DNA from: Pseudobutyrivibrio ruminis CF1b
GTDB lineage: Bacteria; Bacillota; Clostridia; Lachnospirales; Lachnospiraceae
Length of the DNA stretch: 64,000 nucleotides
NCBI RefSeq assembly: GCF_000424005.1
Contig: NZ_AUJB01000009.1
Location: 372,001-436,000, forward strand
Direction of reading: 5' to 3'
Positions 7,861 through 17,608 of this stretch are shown piece by piece (position 1 is the stretch's first letter; each line of letters opens with the position of its first letter). A model generated the notes under the pieces. It did no database searches and was not told the origin of the DNA. It worked only from the letters and a program-made list of their open reading frames with translations. The position numbers were made by a program, and so were the translations under genes.

Positions 7861-8670
7861 ATGATTGAATTGACAGAGCAATATCTCAGAGATTTTGCCA
7901 GACAATCTTCTAAAGGTAATCAATTAAAGTGGGAATATAAGGGGATTTGGTACAAGGCAGATTATGCTGGTTATGAGGGATTGGCCGAGTATCTTATCAG
8001 CAAGCTGTTGATAAAATCAAGCTTGGACTCTAGTGAATTTATTGATTACAATTTAGAGGAAATCAAATATAAGAGAAATATATTTAATGGTGTAAGCAGC
8101 GTCAATTTTGTAAATGATGGTTATCAGCTGATCACTTTAGAACGCCTTTATAAAATGCGAAAGGGAGCTAGCTTATTAGAATCTGTATGGCATCATTCTG
8201 ATGTCGAAAATAGATTAAAATACTTCGTAGATGAGGTTGTGCAGCTGACAGGATTGGATGATTTTGGGAAATATATCTCAAAGATGCTTACCATTGACGC
8301 CTTTTTTCTGAATGAAGATAGGCACATGCATAATATTGCAGTATTGATGGGGCCTGGTTCAAAGTATGAGTATTGTCCTATTTTCGATAATGGTGCGGGA
8401 TTATTGTCTGACCTCTCAATTGATTATCCATTATCAGGAGATGTGATTGAGATGATTGATGAGGTAAAGGCAAAGACTATTTGTACCAGTTTTGACGAGC
8501 AGTTAGATGCTGTAGAAAGTGCATTTGGCTATAATATACATTTTAATTTCCATAAAAAAGATGTTGATGCTTTGCTGGAGGATGTTGCTAACTATTCTCC
8601 TGAGATAATTGAAAGGGTGAGAACTATCCTTTATCAGAGAATAAGAAAATTCGATTATTTAATGCATTAA
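7861..8670 (+). CDS. Truncated HipA-like Ser/Thr kinase (possible toxin)
   Basis: The 269-residue protein carries the HipA-type catalytic loop NEDRHMHNI (151-159, with D153, H155, N158) and a metal-binding PIFDNGAGLL segment (D176). A lysine in WYKAD (K33 region) followed by EGLAEYLISKLL fits the ATP-binding part. It is much shorter than canonical HipA (about 440 residues) and lacks the N-terminal subdomain, as in HipT or Helicobacter CtkA. In HipBST systems the missing subdomain is encoded separately; here the C-terminal domain of the upstream HTH protein could play that role. GAGGAG lies 9 bases before the ATG. Targets are unknown. Confidence 0.72.
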   Translation: MIELTEQYLRDFARQSSKGNQLKWEYKGIWYKADYAGYEGLAEYLISKLLIKSSLDSSEFIDYNLEEIKYKRNIFNGVSSVNFVNDGYQLITLERLYKMRKGASLLESVWHHSDVENRLKYFVDEVVQLTGLDDFGKYISKMLTIDAFFLNEDRHMHNIAVLMGPGSKYEYCPIFDNGAGLLSDLSIDYPLSGDVIEMIDEVKAKTICTSFDEQLDAVESAFGYNIHFNFHKKDVDALLEDVANYSPEIIERVRTILYQRIRKFDYLMH

Positions 8671-8691
8671 CTGGAAATATTTGGAGGAAAA

Positions 8692-10215
8692 ATGCTTTTC
8701 AATTCTTATATATTTATTTTCTTATTTTTACCGATTTGCATAGCGGGGTATTTTCTGATTAACAAGGCTGGGAAATATCGCTTGGGAAATGCCTTTTTGC
8801 TGGGCATGTCCCTGTGGTTCTATGGCTATTTTAATCCGGCTTATCTGCTGATAATTATTTCCAGCGTGTGCATCAATTTCACATTTTACAAGATGATGAA
8901 GCGCATGCAGAAGCAGACCATGCTGGAGGCTGTCACAGAAAATGACGAGCTGCAGAATCTGGCAAGTGCATCTATCGGTCACCTGAAGAAATGCAAGCCT
9001 GTTGTGGTGCTGGCAGTGGCTGTGAATCTTGGAATCATCGGTTATTTCAAGTACATGGATTTCTTCATTGAAAATGTGAATGCCATCGCCAAGACTGACT
9101 GGCCACTAATGCACATTGTACTGCCACTTGGCATTAGCTTTTTCACGTTCCAGCAGATTTCATTCGTGGTAGACACCTACAGAGGAGAGGTGCCTACATA
9201 CGATTTCCTTACATATGCCTGCTATGTTACCTTCTTCCCACAGCTGGTGGCAGGCCCAATTGTCACTCATGACGAGATGATTCCACAGCTGACAAACCCA
9301 GCTAAGAAGCATATTAACTGGAATAATATGGCCATGGGATTTTATATTTTTGCCCTTGGCCTTGGAAAGAAGATTCTTATAGCTGATGTCTTTGGAAATG
9401 CCGTAAACTGGGGATATGAGAATGTGGCTGATCTGAAGGCTACAAATGCGATACTTATAGCAATTGCTTACTATTTCCAGATATATTTTGATTTTAGCGG
9501 ATACTGCGACATGGCAATCGGACTTGGAAAGATGTTAAACATCGAGCTGCCTGTGAACTTCGACAGCCCATATAAGTCTCTGTCCATAGCAGAATTTTGG
9601 AAGAGATGGCACAAAACCCTTACAAGATTCTTTACCCGCTACGTGTACATTCCACTTGGTGGAAATCGAAAGGGAAAAGTACGAACTATTGTGAATATCT
9701 TCATAGTATTTTTTCTGAGTGGATTGTGGCATGGCGCCGCCTGGACCTTTGTGCTGTGGGGCGTGATGAATGGAATTTTTGTTATCATCAACAGGATTTT
9801 TAAGAAGCAGTTTGATGCCATGCACCCAGCATTGGGATGGATGATAACTCAGGTGTTTACCTGCCTTGCTTGGGTATTCTTTAGGGCGGAAACTGTAAGC
9901 GACGCTATAAAGGTAATTAAGCAAATATTATATGTAGATTTTACAAATATAGATGTAAATATTCTCTATGCATTCCAGACATCACCACTGAAATGGTTGT
10001 TGGACGGCACACCTGTGACCCGCTCACTGCCATTTATATACGTGGGGCTGTATTACATAGGAGCTTTATTTATCCTGCTTGGATTCAAGAATTCATACGA
10101 GAAGATGAAGGCATTCAAGCCAAACTGGAAGAACATGATCTGGGCAGGCTTTTTGATGGCCGCAAGTATATTATCATTTAGCGGAATCAGTACATTTTTG
10201 TATTTTAATTTTTAA
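8692..10215 (+). CDS. MBOAT family O-acyltransferase (AlgI/DltB-like)
   Basis: A 507-residue, multi-helix membrane protein with the MBOAT hallmarks: FFPQLVAGPI, DFSGYCDMAIG, FWKRWHKTLTRFF and the active-site histidine in LSGLWHGAAWTF (about residue 345). Members carry acyl groups across the membrane for glycan or teichoic-acid O-acylation and usually work with a secreted SGNH-like partner, here encoded next. GGAGG precedes the ATG. It is separated from the HipA-like gene by 21 bases. Confidence 0.9.
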   Translation: MLFNSYIFIFLFLPICIAGYFLINKAGKYRLGNAFLLGMSLWFYGYFNPAYLLIIISSVCINFTFYKMMKRMQKQTMLEAVTENDELQNLASASIGHLKKCKPVVVLAVAVNLGIIGYFKYMDFFIENVNAIAKTDWPLMHIVLPLGISFFTFQQISFVVDTYRGEVPTYDFLTYACYVTFFPQLVAGPIVTHDEMIPQLTNPAKKHINWNNMAMGFYIFALGLGKKILIADVFGNAVNWGYENVADLKATNAILIAIAYYFQIYFDFSGYCDMAIGLGKMLNIELPVNFDSPYKSLSIAEFWKRWHKTLTRFFTRYVYIPLGGNRKGKVRTIVNIFIVFFLSGLWHGAAWTFVLWGVMNGIFVIINRIFKKQFDAMHPALGWMITQVFTCLAWVFFRAETVSDAIKVIKQILYVDFTNIDVNILYAFQTSPLKWLLDGTPVTRSLPFIYVGLYYIGALFILLGFKNSYEKMKAFKPNWKNMIWAGFLMAASILSFSGISTFLYFNF

Positions 10216-10257
10216 AAAGCAAAGGTAGCTAATGGGCTATTTTTATAGGAGATTTAG

Positions 10258-11328
10258 ATGTTGAGTGTTAAGAAATGGCTGGCAGGCATGCTGGCTCTGA
10301 CACTGGTAATCCTGGTGGCTGTGGCTGGTGTGATTATCTACGTGGATCCATATTTTCATTACCACGGGCCACAGGCCGGTCTTTACTACGAACTAAATAA
10401 CGAGCGTAGCCAGAACGATGGAATCATTCGCCATTTCAGCTATGATGGAATGATTATCGGTACTTCCATGTCTGAGAATTTCAAGGCCAGCGAAGCTGAG
10501 GGACTCTGGGGTGGTACATTTATAAAAGTTCCATTCGCAGGCGGTACCTACAAGGAGCAGAACGACAATATTGCTAAGGCTATTAAATATAATCCTGATT
10601 TAAAAATAGTTATCAGACCGCTGGATTACGCATATCTTATGGATGATCCTGCGCGAGTTCGTGATGACTTGGGAGATTACCCAGATTATCTTTACGATAA
10701 CAATCCATTCAATGATGTGAACTATATTTTCAATAAGGACATCTTCTATGGCATCTGTCTTCCTATGCTGGAGGATGCCCAGGCAGGAAAGGCAGCCGGC
10801 ATCACATCTTTTGATGACTATGCCAACTGGATGGCGGAGGCAGAGTTTGGACCAGAAGCAGCGCTGCTTGGTCGTACAGAGTACAAGGCACCAGAGCAAA
10901 ACCAGCCATTCGTAGATGAAGTAAAAGAAATGGTAGATGCCAACATCACACAGAATGTAGTGGAGCTGGCCCAGGCAAATCCTGACGTGGATTTCTACTA
11001 TTATCTCACACCATACTCAGTGGCTTGGTGGGGTTCTCAGAAGGAGCTGGGTACCTTGGAACGCTGGCTTGCAGTAGAAAAGTATGCAATTGAGCTGATG
11101 CTTGAGTGCGACAACATCCACCTATATTCATTTAATAATGAGTTTGATGTGGTCTCAGATTTAAATAATTATAGAGACGAGTGCCACCACGGCGATTGGA
11201 TAAACTCTCAGATTCTTGGCTGGCTCTACAGCGGCACTGACCAGCTGACAAAGGAGAATTACAAGGATTATCTGGCTGTGGAGAAGGATTACTACACGAC
11301 ATTCGATTACGAGGGACTTTTAAAATGA
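10258..11328 (+). CDS. Membrane-anchored SGNH/AlgJ-like partner of the MBOAT protein
   Basis: One N-terminal helix (about residues 8-28) anchors an extracytoplasmic domain. IIGTSMSENF (66-75) has the look of the first SGNH block and DECHHGDWIN near residue 305 could supply a catalytic Asp/His. Together with the MBOAT gene this resembles the PatA/PatB or AlgI/AlgJ-X systems that O-acetylate wall glycans; the acceptor here is unknown. AGGAGA precedes ATG 10258. The stop codon overlaps the ABC ATPase start (ATGA), so translation is coupled to the transporter. Confidence 0.7.
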   Translation: MLSVKKWLAGMLALTLVILVAVAGVIIYVDPYFHYHGPQAGLYYELNNERSQNDGIIRHFSYDGMIIGTSMSENFKASEAEGLWGGTFIKVPFAGGTYKEQNDNIAKAIKYNPDLKIVIRPLDYAYLMDDPARVRDDLGDYPDYLYDNNPFNDVNYIFNKDIFYGICLPMLEDAQAGKAAGITSFDDYANWMAEAEFGPEAALLGRTEYKAPEQNQPFVDEVKEMVDANITQNVVELAQANPDVDFYYYLTPYSVAWWGSQKELGTLERWLAVEKYAIELMLECDNIHLYSFNNEFDVVSDLNNYRDECHHGDWINSQILGWLYSGTDQLTKENYKDYLAVEKDYYTTFDYEGLLK

Positions 11329-11993
11329 TAGAAATCAAAGGTGTTACAAAGAACTATGGAAAAAAGCAGGTTTTGAAGGGAGTTACGTTTGACGTGGCGC
11401 CTGGAGAAATCGTGGGAATATTGGGAGCAAACGGTAGCGGTAAGTCGACATTGCTGTCTATTCTTGCTGGTTTACAGCGGTCTAATGGCGGCTACTTTGC
11501 CATCGATGGAAAGGATTTGCTGGGGGACAGCAAGCTTAGAAATAAGAAAGTGGCTTACGTGCCACAGGAAAATCCATTGATAGAAGAGCTGAATGCCTGG
11601 GACAATCTTAGAATGTGGTATGACGCGAAAACATTGAAGGCAGAGTTGAAAAACGGCATGCTAAAGCTCTTGGGAATCGATGAGTTTCTGAAGGTACCAG
11701 TGAGCAAAATGTCTGGTGGAATGAAGAAACGTCTCACCATAGGATGTGCCATGAATGGCGGTCCTGAGCTGATGCTTTTGGACGAGCCAACAGCAGCCCT
11801 TGATATGGTGTGCAGAAATGAGATATACGACTACTTTGAGAGCTTCAGAAGTACTGGCGGCTCCATGATTATTTCCACACACGAGCTCCAGGAAATTGAG
11901 CTTTGCAACAAGTGTTATATTTTGAAGGATGGAGTGCTCCATCCATACACATATGATGGTGACTTACAGCATTTGATTGGGATATTAGAATGA
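11325..11993 (+). CDS. ABC transporter ATP-binding protein, 222 aa
   Basis: A single, compact ABC ATPase. Walker A is GANGSGKST (about 35-43), the signature is MSGGMKKRL, and Walker B is LMLLDEPTAALD. It overlaps the SGNH gene by 4 bases and the first permease gene by 4 bases. The closest functional class is ABC-2 exporters of the CcmA/NatA type. The substrate is not evident; coupling to O-acetylation genes suggests an envelope component. Confidence 0.88.
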   Translation: MIEIKGVTKNYGKKQVLKGVTFDVAPGEIVGILGANGSGKSTLLSILAGLQRSNGGYFAIDGKDLLGDSKLRNKKVAYVPQENPLIEELNAWDNLRMWYDAKTLKAELKNGMLKLLGIDEFLKVPVSKMSGGMKKRLTIGCAMNGGPELMLLDEPTAALDMVCRNEIYDYFESFRSTGGSMIISTHELQEIELCNKCYILKDGVLHPYTYDGDLQHLIGILE

Positions 11994-13279
11994 TTAGATT
12001 TTGGGACTATTTTATCGTACAACTGAAAAGAATAATAAGGCTGCTGCCAGGCATTCTGATTATGACAGTGGTGGTAGGCCTTGCGGTCAGCGCTATCGGA
12101 TATGCTATTGTTAACAGCGAAAGCTACAAGGATCAGCATATGAGATATAAGCTTGGAATAGTAGGTTCCACTGATAGTAACATGCTGACAATGGGCGTCA
12201 ATCTATTGAAAAACGATGATGATAGCAGATTTATGCTGGATATCGTAAGGTTCGATGATGAGGATGATGCCAGGGCAGCTTTGAGAAATGGAAAGGTTTC
12301 GGCTTATGTTTTAATAACCGACGAATTTTTAAATTCGGTGAATGCGTTATCAGACGACATAAGTTTAGAATATTTTGCAACATCAGGACAAAGAGGGATA
12401 ACTGGCGTCATGATTGATGAACTTGCTGATATTGCATCTGAATTGGTGGTAAGTTCAGAAAAAGGATTATTGGTATTGGAGGAAGATTTAAGAAATGCAG
12501 GATTTCCGTCAGAGGCTATAAACGCCCAGGTTGACCAGCTTTTACTGCTTTATGTAGGTGCTATGATAGCCCGTGGAAATATGGCAGAGTTTTCCGAATT
12601 AGGTCTTGCCAACGGTCTTACAACACCTGAATATTACAGCATTTCCTTGAGTTTGTTTTTCCTGCTTTTGATGTCATTTTGTAGTATCAGTTTCTTCCTT
12701 GGCAAGAAAAAAGCTACTTACCAATTCATCAGTGCAAAGGGCCTTGGAGCGGGCAGGCAAATTCTGGCAGAATTTTTTGCCTACTTTTTAATGAATCTTT
12801 TCTGCGTGGAATTGATCTTATTTTTCGTGAGAAAACTCGTAGAAAGAAATATAATACCAACACAAAATGGCGAGATTATAGGAGATACTATTTTAATTAA
12901 ATCGGAATTTAATATTATTTTAGTAGTTATCCTGTTTTCAGCCCTTGCATTTTTCATTTTTGAGGTGGTAACAGGGGTAATTAACAAGTTTTTGGCAGCC
13001 TTTATTTTATACATAGGTATGGCATACATCTCAGGATACTTTTATCCAAAGTCATTTTTTCCAGATGGGCTTAGAATATTAGGAATTAATCTTCCAACCG
13101 GTGTAGCATTTGCCTACATGGAAGGTCTGAAAAGAGAATCCTTCTCGACACTGTCATCCAGCAAAATGCTGGTGGGAGAGTACGTCAGTATTCCTGGATG
13201 TATCTTCATGATGGCTAACTATACTTTGATCTTTATATTAGGTTCAGTTTTTATCAGGGGAAGAAAGATTAGAAAATGA
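11990..13279 (+). CDS. ABC-2 type permease with large extracytoplasmic domain (1)
   Basis: The 429-residue protein has one N-terminal helix (about 14-36), a large extracellular region of roughly 180 residues, and five or six C-terminal helices, the ABC-2/YhgE-like half-transporter layout. It overlaps the ATPase and the second permease by 4 bases each. The two permeases probably form a heterodimer with the ATPase dimer. No binding protein is encoded nearby, which favours export. Confidence 0.82.
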   Translation: MIRFWDYFIVQLKRIIRLLPGILIMTVVVGLAVSAIGYAIVNSESYKDQHMRYKLGIVGSTDSNMLTMGVNLLKNDDDSRFMLDIVRFDDEDDARAALRNGKVSAYVLITDEFLNSVNALSDDISLEYFATSGQRGITGVMIDELADIASELVVSSEKGLLVLEEDLRNAGFPSEAINAQVDQLLLLYVGAMIARGNMAEFSELGLANGLTTPEYYSISLSLFFLLLMSFCSISFFLGKKKATYQFISAKGLGAGRQILAEFFAYFLMNLFCVELILFFVRKLVERNIIPTQNGEIIGDTILIKSEFNIILVVILFSALAFFIFEVVTGVINKFLAAFILYIGMAYISGYFYPKSFFPDGLRILGINLPTGVAFAYMEGLKRESFSTLSSSKMLVGEYVSIPGCIFMMANYTLIFILGSVFIRGRKIRK

Positions 13280-14424
13280 GATATTTACTATTACTGAAGC
13301 GATTCTTCAGAAAGAAAAGTTATATAGTGATGCTTCTGTTGGTGCCATTTATGGTGTTCCTTTTGAAGGAAATGAGCCAGGGGCAGGAAAACATTATGAC
13401 CATTGGTGTTTACCTGCCGGGTACTGACCCTAGCTCCCAGTCTCTTCGAGAGAATCTTGATGACGAGTCCGGCGCTATAAAATATGTTTATTACGATTCG
13501 GAATATGCTCTCAGACGTGATGTGGCCAATCAGACTCTTACAGAAGGCTGGGTTGTGCCAGAGAATCTGGACTACACGGTAGGTATGATGGCCGACAACC
13601 AGTATCCACATGACAGAATACAGGTGGTAGTTCGTGAGCAGGGAGTCACCCAGCTTCTGGGAAAAGAAATAATCTGCAGTCGCATTTACCCATCGGTGGC
13701 AAAGCGACTGCTGGTGAAATATACAAAATATTATACAGGCAACGATGAGCTGCCTGTAGATGTGATTGCTCACCTTGAGAACAGCTTTGAGAATTACAGT
13801 ATTTCAAATAAGCTTTTCCAGGCAAGCTACCTGGACTCGGCAGAAATCAATGATACTCCAGTAATCCTTATGCCTCTTCGAGGTATTCTTGCAATGTGGC
13901 TGATGCTGTGCGGAATCGCTACTTCTATGTACTACTTGGAGGATCAGGAAAATGGCCTCTTCATCTGGTGGCGTTCACGAATAGGTTTCCTCAGAGACCT
14001 TGGATACTACGCTGTGGCCTTTATAGCTCCTGCTATTATTACTGTAGTGAGCCTGATTTATGGTGGCAGCTTTACCACTTTGGCAAAAGAGGTTCCAGCC
14101 TTGTTTTTATACGTGTTGGCAACTATTTTCTTTTCTATGGCAATAAGAATCATAGGGGCTGGCAAGAAGTTTTTAGGAATGTTAACACCAGTTTTAATTA
14201 TACTATCAACAATACTGTCACCGGTATTTGTAGACCTTAAAGAGCTTAGGCAAATTCAAAAATGCTGCCCGGCATTTCATTACCTGAGCAGCATACACGA
14301 TTCATATTATTTAGTCACCCTACTTATTTATACGGTACTCCTTGGGTGTCTTGTTGTACTTCTCCTTAAACTTTCGGTTAAAGTGAGAAAGGTTTTCAAA
14401 GCCAACCTGCTGAGAAATATCTAA
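13276..14424 (+). CDS. ABC-2 type permease with large extracytoplasmic domain (2)
   Basis: A 382-residue protein of the same plan as its neighbour: helix at about 14-32, an extracellular domain to about residue 200, then membrane helices. The last helix (about 345-365) and a basic tail VKVRKVFKANLLRNI are encoded in sequence that is also the 3' end of the convergent AraC gene, a 105-bp overlap. Both ends look genuine. No intrinsic terminator is visible between the two genes. Confidence 0.82.
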   Translation: MRYLLLLKRFFRKKSYIVMLLLVPFMVFLLKEMSQGQENIMTIGVYLPGTDPSSQSLRENLDDESGAIKYVYYDSEYALRRDVANQTLTEGWVVPENLDYTVGMMADNQYPHDRIQVVVREQGVTQLLGKEIICSRIYPSVAKRLLVKYTKYYTGNDELPVDVIAHLENSFENYSISNKLFQASYLDSAEINDTPVILMPLRGILAMWLMLCGIATSMYYLEDQENGLFIWWRSRIGFLRDLGYYAVAFIAPAIITVVSLIYGGSFTTLAKEVPALFLYVLATIFFSMAIRIIGAGKKFLGMLTPVLIILSTILSPVFVDLKELRQIQKCCPAFHYLSSIHDSYYLVTLLIYTVLLGCLVVLLLKLSVKVRKVFKANLLRNI

Positions 14425-15192
14425 TATAGTATCTTCGGAAGAAAGCAGCAGGCGGGCTGCCATGGACAGCCTGTAATCATTCAGGTAAGTGATGAAACTT
14501 ACCCCGAAGGTATCTTTGAAAAATCTCATAAAGTGGGACTCTGAGAAGCCGGCGATATCTGCCATCTCGGCAACGGTGGCAGGTTCGCTGTAATGGAGCT
14601 CCACATGTTTAATGACAGGCTTTAGCTTGTCTATTTTTTTTCTATTAGAAGAGTCAATCTTCTTCTCATACAAAGTCACTAGATCAAATAAAAGCAGATA
14701 AAGATTTCCTTTTATTGCCAATCCCCAGGCCCCTTCGCGGTGGGAGGAGATGTTGTCGTTGGCGTCTAAGTAGCGGCGCATAGATTCGTAGCCAGGAACT
14801 CCCTTTTGGAATATGTGAGGAATCTCCACTGCGTTTTCGAAGAATGGAAGTAGAAAACTATCATAAAAGTCATCTAATGATGAAGAGAATATTTTTCCAT
14901 CAAACAGAATGTTTTCATATTCCATAGATTCGTCGTCTACCTGAAAAATACCATGCACCTTGCCTGGCAAGATAAATGCAATATCAGATGCGGAAACTGT
15001 ATGCTCTTCTCCATCAATGATTATTACGCCTTTTCCCTTCTTTATATAGATAAATTCTGCATCTTCGTGCCAGTGAAGAGGCACGCTTTCAAAGTCTAGT
15101 GGGATGGTACAAGGGTAAGTGTTATACGCTATGTTGTAGTCAAAGTGACTAACGTTTTCATGTATGGCTTGATACTCGTTTATATTAATCAT
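14320..15192 (-). CDS. AraC family regulator with N-terminal cupin
   Basis: The 290-residue protein has an N-terminal cupin-like sensor domain (PLHWHEDAEFIYIKKGKG, about 38-55) and the C-terminal double HTH of AraC proteins (about 190-288), ending KFKEKYNKTPKEYR. Many relatives sense sugars and control glycoside utilisation, so the divergent glycogen phosphorylase gene or the overlapped transporter are candidate targets. There is no ribosome-binding site before the ATG; instead a -10 box ends 6 bases before it, so the mRNA may be leaderless. Confidence 0.88.
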   Translation of the reverse strand: MININEYQAIHENVSHFDYNIAYNTYPCTIPLDFESVPLHWHEDAEFIYIKKGKGVIIIDGEEHTVSASDIAFILPGKVHGIFQVDDESMEYENILFDGKIFSSSLDDFYDSFLLPFFENAVEIPHIFQKGVPGYESMRRYLDANDNISSHREGAWGLAIKGNLYLLLFDLVTLYEKKIDSSNRKKIDKLKPVIKHVELHYSEPATVAEMADIAGFSESHFMRFFKDTFGVSFITYLNDYRLSMAARLLLSSEDTILDISQQVGFENLSHFNRKFKEKYNKTPKEYRINK

Positions 15193-15198
15193 AGCAGA

Positions 15199-15228
15199 AT
15201 AGTATCACTTTTTAATAGCATAGCGCAA
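15199..15228 (-). promoter_or_regulatory. Promoter of the AraC gene, leaderless arrangement
   Basis: On the minus strand TTGCGC (15223-15228) and TACTAT (15199-15204) are 18 bases apart, and the ATG begins 6 bases after the -10 box, at the expected transcription start. Confidence 0.5.
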
Positions 15229-15276
15229 GTTTTTAATAGAAATGTAGCATTATAATGTCATTAAGTTAAAGGAGAG

Positions 15277-15337
15277 AACACCTCATCAGTCAGCTGGCGC
15301 TGACAGCTTCCGCTCAAGGGGAAGGTTTTGAGGACTT
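15277..15337 (+). repeat. Dispersed double-hairpin repeat, copy 2
   Basis: A second copy of the 3381-3440 repeat, with GTCAGC-TGGC-GCTGAC and CTTCCGCT-CA-AGGGGAAG (one mismatch). The loop of the first hairpin differs from copy 1 while the stem is kept. It occupies the glgP leader between a possible -10 box (TATAAT, 15251-15256) and the AAGGAGG ribosome-binding site. Confidence 0.75.
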
Positions 15338-15352
15338 TAAAGGAGGATAAAA

Positions 15353-17602
15353 ATGACAGCAAATGAGTACATCAAAGTAAGATTTGGCAGACACATGGAC
15401 CAGTGTACAAATGAGGAGATTTACATCGGTCTTTTGGAGTATGTAAAGGACAAGGCTAAAGATAAGGAAATCAAGGGAGGCAAGAAGAAGCTCTACTACA
15501 TCAGTGCAGAGTTCCTTATCGGAAAGCTTCTTTCAAACAACTTAATTAACCTTGGTCTTTATGATGAGGTTAAGGCAGAGCTTGAAGCTTGCGGAAAGTC
15601 ACTTGCAGAGATTGAGGAAATCGAGGTTGAGCCTTCACTTGGTAACGGTGGTCTTGGAAGACTTGCAGCTTGCTTCCTTGACTCAATTGCAACACTTGGA
15701 CTTAATGGTGATGGTGTAGGTCTTGCATATCACATGGGCCTTTTCAAGCAGGTATTTGAGAACAATCTTCAGAACGAGGTTCCAAACCCATGGATGTCTG
15801 AGCACAGCTGGATGACAAAGACAGAGAAGACATACCAGGTAGATTTCGGCGGATTCAATGTTCAGTCAAGAATGTACGATATCGATGTAACAGGTTACGA
15901 TTCAGTATCTACAAAGCTTCATCTTTTCGATGTTGAGACAGTAGATGAGAGCATTATCAAGGACGGAATCAACTTTGATAAGGCTGAGTTCACAAAGAAT
16001 CTTACACTTTTCCTTTATCCAGATGATTCAGATGATAACGGTAGATTACTTCGTGTATATCAGCAGTATTTCATGGTAAGTAACGCTGCTCAGCTCATCT
16101 TGGATGAGGCAGTTGAAAAGGGTTCAAACCTCTACGACCTTGCTGATTACGCAGTTATTCAGATAAATGATACACATCCATCAATGGTTATCCCTGAGCT
16201 TATTCGACTCCTTCAGATTCGCGGGCTTACAATGGACGAGGCTATTGATGTGGTTTCTAAGTGTACTGCTTATACAAACCACACAATCCTCGCAGAAGCT
16301 CTCGAAAAGTGGCCAATCCACTTCATGATGAAGGCAGTTCCACAGCTCATGCCTATAATTCGCGAGCTCCACAACAGAATCGCAAAGAAGGTTAACGATC
16401 CAGACGTAGCCATCATCAAGGACGACCTTGTACACATGGCACACATGGATATCCACTATGGTATCTCAATCAACGGTGTTGCTGCACTTCACACAGAGAT
16501 TCTTAAGGAGACAGAGCTTAACAAGTTCTACAAGCTCTACCCAGAGAAGTTCAACAACAAGACAAACGGTATCACATTCCGCCGTTGGTTATTATATTGC
16601 AACCCAGAGCTTGCAAAGCTTATCGAGGAGCTTATCGGACCAGGTTTCAAGAAGGACGCTACAGAGCTTAAGAAACTTGAGCAGTTCATGAATGACGATG
16701 CAGTTGTTCAGAAGTTCCTTGATGTAAAGAACACAAGAAAGACAGTTCTCAAGAACTACCTTGCAAAGACACAGGGAATCGAAATCGACGACAACTCTGT
16801 TTACGATATTCAGATTAAGAGACTTCACGAGTACAAGCGTCAGCAGATGAATGCCCTCTATGTAATCAACAAGTACTTCGAGATTAAGGAAGGCAAGAAG
16901 CCAGCTCGCCCAATCACAGTAATCTTCGGCGCAAAGGCTGCTCCTGCTTACGTTATCGCTAAGGATATCATTCACCTTATCCTTTGCCTCTCTGAAATCA
17001 TTGCAAAGGATCCAGAGGTTAGCCCATACCTTAAGGTTGTTATGGTAGAAAACTACAACGTAACACTTGCAGAGAAGCTTATCCCAGCTTGCGATATTCA
17101 CGAACAGATTTCACTTGCATCTAAGGAGGCATCTGGTACATCAAACATGAAGTTCATGCTTAACGGTGCCGTTGCTATCGGAACAATGGATGGTGCAAAT
17201 GTTGAGATGCACGATTTCGTTGGAGACGATAATATTTACATCTTCGGTGAGGATTCAGACACAGTTATCAAGCGTTACGCTGATGCCAGCTACTGCTCAC
17301 GCGACTACTACGAGAAGGATGCAAACCTCAAGAAGTGTGTTGATTTCATCGTTTCAGACAAGCTTATGGAAGTTGGTCAGAAGGAGAACCTTGAGAGACT
17401 TTACAATGAGCTCCTTAACAAGGACTGGTTTATGACATTCCCAGATTTCAAGGACTACTGCGAGACAAAGGAAAAGGCTTACAAAGAGTTCGAAAACCGC
17501 ACAGAGTGGGGCCGCAAGATGATCAAGAACATCGCCAATGCCGGATTCTTCTCTAGCGATAGAACCATAGCTCAGTACAATGAGGATATCTGGAAATTAT
17601 AA
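15353..17602 (+). CDS. glgP: Glycogen/maltodextrin phosphorylase
   Basis: A 749-residue alpha-glucan phosphorylase that releases glucose-1-phosphate from glycogen or maltodextrin. [33 protein letters not shown] and the PLP-lysine segment [15 protein letters not shown] are all present. The length fits bacterial enzymes lacking long N-terminal regulatory extensions. AAGGAGG lies just before the ATG. The glucose-1-phosphate formed could also feed rfbA and, via UDP-glucose, ugd at the other end of the window. Confidence 0.95.
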   Translation: MTANEYIKVRFGRHMDQCTNEEIYIGLLEYVKDKAKDKEIKGGKKKLYYISAEFLIGKLLSNNLINLGLYDEVKAELEACGKSLAEIEEIEVEPSLGNGGLGRLAACFLDSIATLGLNGDGVGLAYHMGLFKQVFENNLQNEVPNPWMSEHSWMTKTEKTYQVDFGGFNVQSRMYDIDVTGYDSVSTKLHLFDVETVDESIIKDGINFDKAEFTKNLTLFLYPDDSDDNGRLLRVYQQYFMVSNAAQLILDEAVEKGSNLYDLADYAVIQINDTHPSMVIPELIRLLQIRGLTMDEAIDVVSKCTAYTNHTILAEALEKWPIHFMMKAVPQLMPIIRELHNRIAKKVNDPDVAIIKDDLVHMAHMDIHYGISINGVAALHTEILKETELNKFYKLYPEKFNNKTNGITFRRWLLYCNPELAKLIEELIGPGFKKDATELKKLEQFMNDDAVVQKFLDVKNTRKTVLKNYLAKTQGIEIDDNSVYDIQIKRLHEYKRQQMNALYVINKYFEIKEGKKPARPITVIFGAKAAPAYVIAKDIIHLILCLSEIIAKDPEVSPYLKVVMVENYNVTLAEKLIPACDIHEQISLASKEASGTSNMKFMLNGAVAIGTMDGANVEMHDFVGDDNIYIFGEDSDTVIKRYADASYCSRDYYEKDANLKKCVDFIVSDKLMEVGQKENLERLYNELLNKDWFMTFPDFKDYCETKEKAYKEFENRTEWGRKMIKNIANAGFFSSDRTIAQYNEDIWKL

Positions 17603-17608
17603 TAAGAA

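Noticed and set aside
10216-10250. Terminator between MBOAT and SGNH genes
   Set aside because: The TAGC/GCTA stem is only four base pairs; the genes are likely co-transcribed.
16592-17101. 169-residue minus-strand frame opposite glgP
   Set aside because: Antisense to highly conserved phosphorylase sequence; no promoter, ribosome-binding site or family match.
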